Source: JADGOV01 sp040002735 (GTDB lineage: Bacteria; Actinomycetota; Actinomycetes; JADGOV01). Taken from it: 21,899 nt of DNA. The stretch covers positions 1 to 21,899 of the forward strand of contig JBDUDX010000178.1 of NCBI GenBank assembly GCA_040002735.1, written 5' to 3'. Positions within the stretch are counted from its first letter, which is position 1. Each line of letters begins with the position of its first letter. Of the stretch, positions 7,523-15,240 are shown in pieces. The position numbers were made by a program, and so were the translations under genes. A model generated the notes under the pieces. That model was not told the DNA's origin, made no database searches, and was given only the letters and a program-made list of their open reading frames with translations.

Positions 7523-8568
7523 GCCCCCACGCCGGCGAGGTCCAGTGCTTCGGCCGCGGTGCGGATGGCGCCGATGCGCTCCTCCTGCGTGCTGGCGAAG
7601 ACCGCGAGGGACAGCGTGGTGACGCCGGCCTGCGCATAGCCGGTCATCCGCTCGGCCAACCGTTCCTTCGGCCCAAGCAGCGAGGTCGCGTCCAGAAAGT
7701 CCAGCGGCACCGCGGCCATCGCCCCGGGATAGTCCTTCTCCAGGTACCGGTCCTGGATCACCGTCGCGGCCTCGTCGTAGCCCATCCGGCGAGCCAGCGC
7801 GTTGTAGAAGTTCTGCTTGCGGCTGCCCATCCCGCCGACGTAGAGCGCGGCGTATCCGCGGATCGGGTCGGCACAGGCCGCCACATCTGCCCCCACGGAC
7901 AGCGGCACGGTGGGCACGACATCGAAACCGTTGAGGTCCCGGCCGGCCTTCGCCCGGCCGGCGGCGATGCCGGCGAGGGAGTCCGCGGAGTGCTCGGGTG
8001 AGAAGAAAATGGCCAGCCAGCCGTCGGCGATCTCACCCGCCAGTTCCAGGTTCTTCGGCCCCACCGCGGCCAGGTACACCGGGATCTGCTCCCGAGCGGG
8101 ATGCACGGTGAGCTTCAGCGCCTTACCGGGGCCGTCGGGCAGCGGCAAGGTGTAATGGTCCCCCTGAAAGGCGACCCGCTCCCGGCGCAAGGCCCGGCGG
8201 ACGATCTCGACGTACTCCCGGGTACGGGCCAGCGGCTTGTCGAACCGTACGCCGTGCCAGCCCTCGGACACCTGCGGCCCGGAGACACCCAGGCCCAGGC
8301 GAAACCGGCCTCCGGAGAGCACGTCGAGGGTGGCCGCGGTCATCGCGGTCATCGCCGGTGAGCGGGCCGGGATCTGGAACACCGCCGAACCGACGTCCAT
8401 CGTCGTAGTGTGCGCGGCCACCCAGGTGAGCACCGTGGCGGCATCCGAGCCGTAGGCCTCCGCCGCCCAGGCCACCGCGAAGCCCAGGCGCTCGGCCTCT
8501 TGGGCCAGGGCCAGCGCCTCGGCGTCCTGACCGGCACCCCAGTACCCGAGGTTGATCCCCAGCCGCAT
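7519..8568 (-). CDS. LLM class F420-dependent oxidoreductase (Rv3520c-like)
   Basis: A 349-residue luciferase-like monooxygenase-fold enzyme predicted to use coenzyme F420. The start MRLGINLGYWG, the AEAYGSDAATVL segment (36-47) and SGGRFRLGLGVSGPQVSEGW (85-104) closely follow the mycobacterial Rv3520c-type family as I recall it. Substrate unknown. The ATG at 8568 is supported by the ribosome site GGAAGGA five bases upstream. It begins a three-gene minus-strand run with uppP (4-base overlap) and the histidine phosphatase (10-base gap), and is divergent from an aldo/keto reductase. Nothing in the sequence shows why an F420 enzyme should be coupled to lipid-carrier recycling. The F420 assignment rests on family resemblance, not on a residue I can point to. 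Confidence 0.88.
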   Translation of the reverse strand: MRLGINLGYWGAGQDAEALALAQEAERLGFAVAWAAEAYGSDAATVLTWVAAHTTTMDVGSAVFQIPARSPAMTAMTAATLDVLSGGRFRLGLGVSGPQVSEGWHGVRFDKPLARTREYVEIVRRALRRERVAFQGDHYTLPLPDGPGKALKLTVHPAREQIPVYLAAVGPKNLELAGEIADGWLAIFFSPEHSADSLAGIAAGRAKAGRDLNGFDVVPTVPLSVGADVAACADPIRGYAALYVGGMGSRKQNFYNALARRMGYDEAATVIQDRYLEKDYPGAMAAVPLDFLDATSLLGPKERLAERMTGYAQAGVTTLSLAVFASTQEERIGAIRTAAEALDLAGVGA

Positions 8569-8612
8569 GCGATTCCTTCCGTACCCGCGTGACCGCTACC
8601 AGTGACAGGGCG

Positions 8613-8618
8613 AGCCTA
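8613..8618 (-). promoter_or_regulatory. Putative -10 element of the LLM-uppP-phosphatase run
   Basis: TAGGCT on the minus strand lies 44 bases before the ATG at 8568, giving a leader of roughly 38 bases containing the GGAAGGA ribosome site. It is in the 79-base divergent gap shared with the aldo/keto reductase. No clear -35 is visible. Confidence 0.3.
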
Positions 8619-8635
8619 GCGGCGTCGAGCGCGGT

Positions 8636-8641
8636 TAGCCT
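8636..8641 (+). promoter_or_regulatory. Putative -10 element of the aldo/keto reductase (leaderless)
   Basis: TAGCCT ends 6 bases before the ATG at 8648 and no Shine-Dalgarno is present in the short gap. This is the leaderless arrangement. Confidence 0.45.
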
Positions 8642-8647
8642 TCGGCC

Positions 8648-9637
8648 ATGGAGCAACGCCCGGTCGGTAGCAGCGGACTGGTGGTCTCGCGGATGGCGCT
8701 GGGCACCATGACCTGGGGTCGGGACACCGACGCCGACGACGCGGCCCGCCAACTCAAGTCCTTCGTGGATGCCGGCGGGACGGTTGTGGACACCGCAGAC
8801 CGGTACGCCGACGGGGACAGCGAACGCATCATCGGGCGGCTGCTGGCTCCGCGCGGCACCGGCATCCCCCGCGGATCGCTGGTACTGGCGACCAAAGCCG
8901 GCTCCCCTACGGGCCCGGGCCGGATGGAACGAGGGTGCTCCCGTGGGCATCTGCTGGCCGCTCTCGACGCGTCGCTGGAACGACTCGGTACGTCCTATGT
9001 CGACCTGTGGCAGCTGCATGTCTGGGACTCGGTCACTCCGTTCGCCGAAACGCTGGCGGCGCTGGACACCGCGGTCGCCTCTGGCCGGGTGCGCTATGTC
9101 GGAGTGTCGAACTACGCCGGTTGGCAGACCGCACAGGCGGCCACCTGGCAGGCTGCCTGGCCGGGCCGCACCCCACTGGTGTCGACCCAGGTGGAGTACT
9201 CGCTGCTGGCCCGCGGGGTGGAGCGGGAGGTGGTACCGGCTGCGCGCGACGCCGGGCTGGCGATCCTCCCCTGGTCACCGCTGGGCCGTGGGGTGCTCAC
9301 CGGCAAGTACCGCCGGTCCACCCCGGCGGACTCCCGCGCCGCCTCCTCGGCATACAAGGGCTTCGTCGCGCCTTATCTCGACGAACGCTCCGCGCACATC
9401 GTCGAAGCGGTATGTACGGCGGCCGAAGGTTTGGGCGTCACGCCACTGGCGGTGGCCTTGGCCTGGGTACGCGATTCCCCGGGCGTGGTGGCCCCGGTCG
9501 TCGGGGCCAGGACCTGGCTGCAGCTTCGGGCGGCGCTGGACGCGGACCAGGTGGCACTTCCGGCCGAGATCCGCACGGCTCTGGACGATGTCTCCGCGCC
9601 GGCGCTGGGATACCCGGAACGGGTGCCATGGGCATGA
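8648..9637 (+). CDS. Aldo/keto reductase
   Basis: A 329-residue NADPH-dependent aldo/keto reductase of the TIM-barrel superfamily. The catalytic tetrad is complete: D48 and Y53 in VVDTADRYADG, K83 in LATKAG, and H124 in LWQLHVWD. The YVGVSNYAGWQ and WSPLGRGVLTGKY segments are also typical and contribute to substrate and cofactor binding. Length is normal. The substrate cannot be predicted; similar actinobacterial proteins act on small carbonyls. It is divergent from the LLM oxidoreductase across 79 bases, and the ATG lacks a ribosome site but has TAGCCT 6 bases before it. The next gene, a secreted beta-propeller protein, starts 75 bases downstream with its own ribosome site. Confidence 0.92.
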   Translation: MEQRPVGSSGLVVSRMALGTMTWGRDTDADDAARQLKSFVDAGGTVVDTADRYADGDSERIIGRLLAPRGTGIPRGSLVLATKAGSPTGPGRMERGCSRGHLLAALDASLERLGTSYVDLWQLHVWDSVTPFAETLAALDTAVASGRVRYVGVSNYAGWQTAQAATWQAAWPGRTPLVSTQVEYSLLARGVEREVVPAARDAGLAILPWSPLGRGVLTGKYRRSTPADSRAASSAYKGFVAPYLDERSAHIVEAVCTAAEGLGVTPLAVALAWVRDSPGVVAPVVGARTWLQLRAALDADQVALPAEIRTALDDVSAPALGYPERVPWA

Positions 9638-9712
9638 TCCTCCCGTTGTGGCCGATATGCGGTAGTTTCCTACCCTGCGCCTCCAGTGCGGCGGCGGCAA
9701 GGAGGGAAAGCC

Positions 9713-10762
9713 ATGCGTCGTTCGTCGTTCGTCGTGCTGCTGGCAGCCGGCTCGCTGCTCGGCTCCACCGGCGTAGCCACCGCAGCCAGCCCTGCTCAGC
9801 CGGGGGTCACGGTGGTCGCCCGGAATCTCGCCGGTCCGTTCGGCATCGCCTTCGGGCCGGCCGGAAGGCTCTTCGTCGCGGAAACCTCCGCCGGGAAAGT
9901 CACCAAGATCAATCTTGCGACCGGCAGCCGGAGCACGTTCCTCAGCGGCTATCGCAGCGTCGACGCGGTCGACGTGGCGGTCAGCGGCACCGTGTATGCC
10001 CTGACCGGTGAGTGGGACGCGCCGGCCAACCCCACGGACGCCAGGCTGTACAAGGCTCCCTATGCCGGACACGCAACGGTCGCGGCGGACTTGCTGGCGT
10101 ACGAACTGACCCACAATCCGGACGGCCAGAGTAAGCAGGCCCAGGATTCCAAGTCCAACCCGTTCGCCGTGCTTCGGCTGCCCGGCCGGACCCTGGTCGC
10201 CGACGGTGGCGCCAACGACGTGATCTCGGTGTCCGACAGCGGCCGGCTCAGCACGTTCTTCGCCCCCCGGAACATCACCAGCGGAGTCTGCGCCGGCGCG
10301 AAGAACAATGACCCTCAACACCCCGGCTGCGATCCCGTACCCACCGGCCTCGCGCTCGGCCCGGACGGCGCGGTGTACGTGTCCGGGCTCGGTGCCGAGG
10401 CGGCCGGTGCGGCTCGGGTGTGGAAGCTCGATGCCCACAGCGGCCGGGTGCTCCGCACCTGGACCGGTTTCACCGCCCTCACCGGCCTCGCGGTCGGCTG
10501 TGACGGTTCGATCTATGTCAGCGAAGGCCTGTACGGCGCGCCGCAGGGCCCGCCACCGGCCGGCTTCGACCCCAGCACGATCGGCCGGATCACCCGGGTG
10601 GCGCCGGACGGCACGCGGACGTACGCCCAGGTCACCATGCCGATCGGTCTGGCCTTCCACCATGGCCACCTGTACTCCTCGGCCTGGAGTGTGGCGGCCT
10701 TCGTCGGCCTGCCGCCGACCTCCGGCCAGGTGGTCCGGGTCAGTCCGGCGGCGTTCAAGTAG
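9713..10762 (+). CDS. Secreted ScyD/ScyE-type beta-propeller protein
   Basis: A 349-residue exported protein. Residues 1-24 form a Sec signal peptide: MRR, a hydrophobic core, then GVATA followed by ASPAQPG, with cleavage expected after ATA. The mature part has repeated blades of the type GIAFGPAGRLFVAET, GLALGPDGAVYVSG and GLAVGCDGSIYVSEG, which indicates an NHL/SMP-30-like propeller; overall it resembles actinobacterial proteins annotated as ScyD/ScyE family. Similar cyanobacterial proteins are encoded with scytonemin genes, but nothing here suggests that pathway, so function stays open. The ATG at 9713 is chosen because AAGGAGGGA lies 5 bases upstream and it gives a clean signal peptide; an upstream GTG at 9686 would bury it. 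A strong hairpin follows the stop, so it is probably monocistronic. Confidence 0.82.
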   Translation: MRRSSFVVLLAAGSLLGSTGVATAASPAQPGVTVVARNLAGPFGIAFGPAGRLFVAETSAGKVTKINLATGSRSTFLSGYRSVDAVDVAVSGTVYALTGEWDAPANPTDARLYKAPYAGHATVAADLLAYELTHNPDGQSKQAQDSKSNPFAVLRLPGRTLVADGGANDVISVSDSGRLSTFFAPRNITSGVCAGAKNNDPQHPGCDPVPTGLALGPDGAVYVSGLGAEAAGAARVWKLDAHSGRVLRTWTGFTALTGLAVGCDGSIYVSEGLYGAPQGPPPAGFDPSTIGRITRVAPDGTRTYAQVTMPIGLAFHHGHLYSSAWSVAAFVGLPPTSGQVVRVSPAAFK

Positions 10763-10779
10763 AGCCGTACTCGGTAGCG

Positions 10780-10812
10780 GAGCCGCGCCCTGGCGATCGC
10801 CGGGCGCGGCTC
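10780..10812 (+). terminator. Intrinsic-terminator-like hairpin after the beta-propeller gene
   Basis: GAGCCGCGCCC (10780-10790) pairs perfectly with GGGCGCGGCTC (10802-10812), an 11-bp GC-rich stem. Past a bulged T the stem extends by GGC/GCC around a GATC loop. It lies 17 bases after the stop at 10762. No T-tract follows, which is common for actinobacterial terminators. Confidence 0.75.
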
Positions 10813-10858
10813 CATCCACGCTGTGGACAACGATGGTTCTCTTGCTGCGTCGGTCCCC

Positions 10859-10864
10859 TACGCT
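10859..10864 (+). promoter_or_regulatory. Putative -10 element of the RecD-like helicase (leaderless)
   Basis: TACGCT ends 6 bases before the GTG at 10871, with no ribosome site in between. This is the main reason for preferring 10871 over the upstream in-frame GTG at 10823, which lies just past the terminator hairpin and has neither signal. Confidence 0.45.
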
Positions 10865-10870
10865 CGCCCA

Positions 10871-12832
10871 GTGCCCCCGAACATCGGAACCTCACTTGCC
10901 GGCCCGGCAACCGACCGCCCGGCGAGTTGCGCATCGGCCGATGAGGTCTTCGCCGGCTTCTGCGCCGCCGGACTGTGGCCGGGGCTCGGCTCGACCCTGG
11001 CCGGCCGGCTCGCCGACGCGGGCGTCCTGGGGCCGGACGACGTGGGCGCCGCGCGGCTGGCGACGCTGCCGCAGGTCAGCGCCAAGCGCGCCGAGCGGCT
11101 CGCGGCCGCCTTTGCCGACGCCCGGGCGGCGTACGACGTGGTGACGATGCTCATCGCGGCGCGACTGCCGGCGCGGCTGGCTCCCGGCGTGGTGACGGTA
11201 CTCGGGGATGACGCGGCCGGACGGCTGCGGCGGGATCCGTGGCGGCTGCTGGAGGGCGCCGAGGCCCGGCCGGAGCAGGCTGACGCGCTCGCCGCGGTGG
11301 AGCTGGACTCCCCCAGCCGCGGGGACCCGCGGCGCGGGGCGGCGCTCGCCGAGTACGCGTTACGCCGGGCAGCCCGTGACGGGCATACCGCGATGCCGAC
11401 TGGCGCGCTGCGATCCGTGCTCGCCGGGATGTACGTCCCCAACCCGGTAGCGGCGATCGAGGCGGCCCTGACCGAGGGCCGCCTGGTCGGCTACGACGAA
11501 GCGGGGCTGGTGGCCCTCACCCGGTACGCCACCGCGGAGCGGGCGCTGGCCGAGGGACTGGCGCGGCTGGTCGAGTCCGCCGAGCCGTTGTGCACGGCCG
11601 ACGGCGCCACGGCGGTGGTCAGCGATGAACTCGACGATGCCCAGGCCGAGGCGGTACGCACGGTCGCAGCGCACGGCGTCTGCATTCTCACCGGCGGCCC
11701 GGGCACCGGGAAGAGCCGGACCGTCGCGGCGGTGGTGGCGCTGGCCCGCTCCCGCGGCCGGCGGATCGCCCTGGCCGCGCCGACCAGTCGGGCCGCGAAA
11801 CGGCTGGAGGAGCTCAGCGGCGAGCCGGCGGTCACCGTGCACCGGCTCCTCGGTGCCCAGGGGCGTACCGGCGAATTCGCCCGCGGCGAGTCCTGGCCCC
11901 TCGACGCCGACGTGGTGGTGGTGGACGAGACGTCCATGTTGGACGTGGAGCTGGCGGCGGCGCTGATCGAATCCTGCGAGGACGGTACCCATCTGCTCTT
12001 CGTCGGCGACCCGGCCCAGCTGCCCTCCATCGGCGCCGGCCGGGTACTCGGCGATGTGCTCGACTCCGCTGCGATCCCGGTGATCGAACTGCACACCCTG
12101 CACCGACAGGCGGCCGGCGGGGCGATCGCCCGGCTAGCTACCGCCGTACGCGCGGGCACCTTGCCGCCGGTGGACTCCCCCGACCGCGAGGTGGTTCTGG
12201 TACCGGCATCCGGCTCATCGACAGCTGCCCGGCGTACGGTCCAATTGGTCACCGACTCGATCCCCCGCGCGCTAGGCATCTCCGCCGACGACGTCCAGGT
12301 GGTGACGCCGGTGCACCGCGGTCCGGCGGGCACCGCGGCGTTGAACGAGGCGCTCAAGGCGGCGCTCAATCCGGGGCCGGGGCAACTCGGCGGCTTCGAC
12401 CCGGGCGACCGGGTGGTGTCCACCGCCAACCACCTCGACGAGGGCTTCGCCAATGGGGAGGTCGGCGTGGTGACCGCGATCGCCGACAAGGGCCTGGTGG
12501 TCGAGTTCGCCGGCGAGCCGGTGACGGTGGCCCCGCGGTTTCTCAGCGACCTGCGGCACGGTTGGGCCATTACGGTGCACCGGGCCCAGGGGTCGGAGTG
12601 GCCGGCCGTGGTGGTCGTCGTGCCCCCGGAAGCCGGCGGACTGCTGAGCCGACCGTTGATCTACACCGCCCTCACCCGGGCCCGGCGGCACCTGTCCGTG
12701 GTACACGCCGCCGGCCCGGCGCTGGCTCGGGCCGTTCGAGAAGTCGACGCCCGGCCGCGGCGAACACGACTGCGAACGCTGCTCGGCGGGACCCTGCCAC
12801 CGGTACAGATCGAGCTGCGCGGTGCAGACTAG
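10871..12832 (+). CDS. RecD-like ATP-dependent DNA helicase
   Basis: A 653-residue superfamily 1B helicase of the RecD/RecD2 type. The N-terminal third (about 30-85) has helix-hairpin-helix-like sequence (GVLGPDDVGAARLATLPQVS), as in RecD2, and is followed by a helical middle. The motor has Walker A GGPGTGKS (275-282), Walker B VVVVDETSM with D352/E353, motif III GDPAQLPSIGAG (379-390), the THRL-type TLHRQ segment, motif V TVHRAQGSEWP and motif VI YTALTRARRHL. All motor motifs look intact, so 5'-3' unwinding is expected. No recB or recC is nearby, consistent with a free-standing RecD2-like enzyme acting in repair. It is slightly shorter than typical RecD2 (about 720-750). A 70-residue DUF5703 gene follows after 7 bases. 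Confidence 0.88.
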   Translation: MPPNIGTSLAGPATDRPASCASADEVFAGFCAAGLWPGLGSTLAGRLADAGVLGPDDVGAARLATLPQVSAKRAERLAAAFADARAAYDVVTMLIAARLPARLAPGVVTVLGDDAAGRLRRDPWRLLEGAEARPEQADALAAVELDSPSRGDPRRGAALAEYALRRAARDGHTAMPTGALRSVLAGMYVPNPVAAIEAALTEGRLVGYDEAGLVALTRYATAERALAEGLARLVESAEPLCTADGATAVVSDELDDAQAEAVRTVAAHGVCILTGGPGTGKSRTVAAVVALARSRGRRIALAAPTSRAAKRLEELSGEPAVTVHRLLGAQGRTGEFARGESWPLDADVVVVDETSMLDVELAAALIESCEDGTHLLFVGDPAQLPSIGAGRVLGDVLDSAAIPVIELHTLHRQAAGGAIARLATAVRAGTLPPVDSPDREVVLVPASGSSTAARRTVQLVTDSIPRALGISADDVQVVTPVHRGPAGTAALNEALKAALNPGPGQLGGFDPGDRVVSTANHLDEGFANGEVGVVTAIADKGLVVEFAGEPVTVAPRFLSDLRHGWAITVHRAQGSEWPAVVVVVPPEAGGLLSRPLIYTALTRARRHLSVVHAAGPALARAVREVDARPRRTRLRTLLGGTLPPVQIELRGAD

Positions 12833-12839
12833 GAGCGCC

Positions 12840-13052
12840 ATGGCGGGACATCACGCGGGGTCGGCGCGGACCGAGTACGAGTTCCGCCGGCTCATCCTGC
12901 CGCGGACCACCAGCCGCACCGCTGCGGTCCGCCTGCTCACCGATCAGGCCGAGTACGGCTCCTGGGAACTGGCCCGGCTGCGGTTGGCGCCCGACGGCAG
13001 CCGGGATGTACTGCTCCGTCGGACGATTCTGCGCTGGCGCCGGGACCGATAG
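12840..13052 (+). CDS. DUF5703 family small basic protein
   Basis: A 70-residue protein with 15 arginines. It has the layout I associate with the actinobacterial DUF5703 family: YEFRRLILPRTTSRTAAVRLL, then AEYGSWELARLRLAPDGSR, and a basic end LRRTILRWRR. Function is unknown; the basic charge would allow nucleic-acid binding, but that is inference. The ATG at 12840 is preceded by GGAG with 4 bases spacing and lies 7 bases after the helicase stop, so the two are very probably co-transcribed. It is convergent with the M20 peptidase gene, whose stop is 13 bases away, leaving no room for a separate terminator. Confidence 0.82.
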   Translation: MAGHHAGSARTEYEFRRLILPRTTSRTAAVRLLTDQAEYGSWELARLRLAPDGSRDVLLRRTILRWRRDR

Positions 13053-13065
13053 TGCGGCGGTCGGG

Positions 13066-14361
13066 TCAGCAGCCGTCGAGGAACCGGTCGAGCACCCGTA
13101 CGCCGAAGCGCAACGCGTCGATCGGCACTCGCTCGTCCACGCCGTGGAACATCGCGGTGAAGTCGAGATCCGGGGGCAACCGGAGCGGGGAGAACCCGAA
13201 GCAGCGGATCCCCAGGGTGGAGAACGACTTGGCGTCGGTGCCGCCGGAGAGGCAGTACGGAACCACCCGGGCGGCGTTGTCTTCGGCCTTCAGTGCGGCG
13301 GCCATCGCATCCACCAACTCGCCGTCAAAGTCGGTCTCCAGCGCGATGTCGTGGTGGATGTACTCGCGCTGCACGTCGGGACCGAGCACGGCGTCGAGTT
13401 CGGTTTCGAACGCCGCTTCGTACCCGGGCAGGAAGCGGCCGTCCAGATAGGCTGTCGCGATCTGCGGGATGACGTTGACCTTATATCCCGCGTCGAGTTG
13501 GGTCGGGTTCACGGTGTTCCGCAGGGTCGCGCCGACCATGCGGGCGATCGGGCCGAGTTGTGCAACCGCGCGATCGGGGTCGTCCAGGTCCAGTTCGATG
13601 CCGAGCGCGTCGCTCACCTCGGTGAGGAAGGTGCGTACCGTCGGCGTCAGATGCACGGGGAAGGTGTGCCGCCCCACCCGGGCGACCGCTTCGCAGAGTG
13701 CGGTGACCGCGTTGTCCCCGTTAATCATGCTGCCGTGCCCGGCCCGGCCGGTCGCGGTCAGCCGCAGCCAGGCCATCCCCTTTTCGGCGGTCTCGATCAG
13801 ATACAGCCGAAGATCGTCCCGGACGGTGAGGCTGAACCCGCCGACCTCGCTGATCGCCTCCGTGCAGCCCTCGAAGAGTCCTGGGTGGTTGCGGACCAGC
13901 CATTGGGCGCCGTAGGTGCCCCCGGCCTCCTCGTCGGCGACGAAGGCGACTACCAGGTCCCGCGGCGGGAGACGGCCCTCCCGCAGGCGCGCGAGCAGCG
14001 CGGCGAGCGTCATCGCATCCATGTCCTTCATGTCGACCGCGCCGCGCCCCCAGACGCAGCCGTCGCGGATCTCACCGGCGAACGGGTCGACCTGCCAATC
14101 CGCGGCATCCGCCGGCACGACATCGAGATGACCGTGGACCAGCAGCGCCCCGCGGGCGGAATCCGCGCCCGGGATACGGCCCACCACGCTGGTCCGGCCC
14201 GGTGCCGATTCCAGTACGGTGGGCTCGATTCCGACCTCAGCCAACTGGGCCGCCACGTACTCCGCGGCGCCTCGCTCGTTGCTGGTCGGGTTGGACGAAT
14301 CCAGCCGGATGAGGTCGCGACACAAGCCCACGACTTCGATCTCGGCGCTGGTTTCGGTCAT
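13066..14361 (-). CDS. M20 family metallopeptidase (M20/M25/M40)
   Basis: A 431-residue zinc hydrolase of the M20 clan (dipeptidases, carboxypeptidase G2, ArgE/DapE relatives). Metal and catalytic residues are all in place: H78 and D80 in HGHLDVVP, bridging D110 in GRGAVDMKD, catalytic E144 and metal-binding E145 in ADEEAGG, probable ligand E172, and H406 in MFHGVDERVP. SGGTDAKSF (372-380) is also typical. The dimerisation lid spans about 195-315. Cytoplasmic, with no signal peptide; substrate uncertain, and a peptide or N-acyl amino acid is likely. The ATG at 14361 fits the family N-terminus; TACGGT ends 6 bases upstream and only a weak GGTGAT could serve as ribosome site. It starts 4 bases after the ppgK stop. 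Confidence 0.92.
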   Translation of the reverse strand: MTETSAEIEVVGLCRDLIRLDSSNPTSNERGAAEYVAAQLAEVGIEPTVLESAPGRTSVVGRIPGADSARGALLVHGHLDVVPADAADWQVDPFAGEIRDGCVWGRGAVDMKDMDAMTLAALLARLREGRLPPRDLVVAFVADEEAGGTYGAQWLVRNHPGLFEGCTEAISEVGGFSLTVRDDLRLYLIETAEKGMAWLRLTATGRAGHGSMINGDNAVTALCEAVARVGRHTFPVHLTPTVRTFLTEVSDALGIELDLDDPDRAVAQLGPIARMVGATLRNTVNPTQLDAGYKVNVIPQIATAYLDGRFLPGYEAAFETELDAVLGPDVQREYIHHDIALETDFDGELVDAMAAALKAEDNAARVVPYCLSGGTDAKSFSTLGIRCFGFSPLRLPPDLDFTAMFHGVDERVPIDALRFGVRVLDRFLDGC

Positions 14362-14365
14362 CGGA

Positions 14366-15148
14366 TCACCGTACGCCGCCAGCTTGTTCAGCGGCCCACA
14401 GCGCGGCGCCGATGATGCCCGCATCGTTGACCAGCTTCGCCGGTACGACCGGGGTGCGCACCTTGTGCAGCAGCGGCATCCAATGGTCCGCTTTCTTGCT
14501 CACACCGCCGCCGCAGATGATCATGTCCGGCCAGAGCAGCGCCTCCAAGTGACGGAGGTACTTCGAGACCCGCTTCGCCCAGTGTTCCCAGTCCAGACCC
14601 TCCCGTTCCCGGGCAGCGTCCGACGCACGGGTCTCGGCGTCCGAGCCGTCGATCTCCAGGTGACCCAGTTCCGTGTTCGGGACGAGTTGCCCGTGCAGCA
14701 GTACGGCGCTGCCGATGCCGGTACCGAACGTGACCAGGACCACCACTCCGTTCTGGTCCTTCGCCGCCCCGTACCGAGCCTCGGCGAGTCCGGCCGCGTC
14801 CGCGTCGTTGAGGACGGACACCTCCGCGCCGGTAGCGAGGCCAAAAGCATGCGCCGCGTCGGTACCGACCCAAGCGGCGTCCACGTTTGCCGCGGTTCGC
14901 ACTACGCCGTTCTGCACCACGCCAGGGAAGGTGATGCCGATGCGGCCGGGGTTGTCGAAGTGCCCCGTCACTTCCGCAACGACCTTCGCCACCGCGTCGG
15001 GCGTCGCCGGTTGCGGCGTCGGGATCCGGAACCGCTCGGCGGCGAAGGCACCACGACCGAGGAGGACCGGTGCGCCCTTGATTCCGCTCCCACCGATGTC
15101 CACACCGAAGCCGGTCGCGCCGGAGACCCTTGCAGCCTGTGTTGTCAC
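14366..15148 (-). CDS. ppgK: Polyphosphate glucokinase (ROK family)
   Basis: Phosphorylates glucose to glucose-6-phosphate using polyphosphate or ATP, feeding glycolysis in actinobacteria. With the GTG start at 15148 it is 260 residues, the family length. Motifs: GVDIGGSGIKG (15-25) phosphate-binding loop, TYPGVV-like ITFPGVV (72-78), LNDADAAGLAEARYG (113-127) with catalytic D115, and FGTGIGS (141-147), PNTELGHLEIDG (157-168) typical of PpgK. It lacks the CxCGxxGC zinc motif of other ROK kinases, as PpgK does. An in-frame ATG at 15190 adds 14 unconserved residues; neither start has a ribosome site, but TACCGT sits 7 bases before the GTG. The M20 peptidase follows 4 bases after its stop. Confidence 0.93.
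   Translation of the reverse strand: MTTQAARVSGATGFGVDIGGSGIKGAPVLLGRGAFAAERFRIPTPQPATPDAVAKVVAEVTGHFDNPGRIGITFPGVVQNGVVRTAANVDAAWVGTDAAHAFGLATGAEVSVLNDADAAGLAEARYGAAKDQNGVVVLVTFGTGIGSAVLLHGQLVPNTELGHLEIDGSDAETRASDAAREREGLDWEHWAKRVSKYLRHLEALLWPDMIICGGGVSKKADHWMPLLHKVRTPVVPAKLVNDAGIIGAALWAAEQAGGVR
14368..14373 (-). promoter_or_regulatory. Possible internal -10 element of the M20 peptidase
   Basis: TACGGT on the minus strand ends 6 bases before the ATG at 14361 and overlaps the last codons of ppgK. It could give the peptidase a separate leaderless transcript. Being inside coding sequence, it may also be chance. Confidence 0.25.
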
Positions 15149-15155
15149 GCTGTGC

Positions 15156-15161
15156 ACGGTA
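15156..15161 (-). promoter_or_regulatory. Possible -10 element of ppgK (GTG start)
   Basis: TACCGT on the minus strand ends 7 bases before the GTG at 15148. A competing candidate is TACTAT at 15200-15195, only 4 bases before the ATG at 15190. Confidence 0.3.
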
Positions 15162-15193
15162 ACGGCGCGACCGGGAACAGGCCAAGGCATCGG

Positions 15194-15199
15194 TATAGT
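15194..15199 (+). promoter_or_regulatory. Probable -10 element of tRNA-Leu; overlaps a minus-strand -10
   Basis: TATAGT is one base from the TATAAT consensus and lies 41 bases before the tRNA, a good distance for a 5' leader trimmed by RNase P. Read on the other strand, the overlapping bases 15195-15200 give TACTAT, also a good -10 directed at ppgK. No -35 is obvious for either direction. Confidence 0.5.
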
Positions 15200-15240
15200 A
15201 AAGCCGCGCCGCTGGGACGATCATTGACCGCGGCGACCAC

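Noticed and set aside
9661..9674. Small hairpin GGTAG-TTTC-CTACC after the aldo/keto reductase as a terminator
   Set aside because: The stem is only 5 bp and not GC-rich enough to be convincing; it may be part of the promoter region of the next gene.
12562..14415. A 617-codon plus-strand open frame across the helicase end and M20 peptidase
   Set aside because: It runs through two real genes in other frames and shows no domain.
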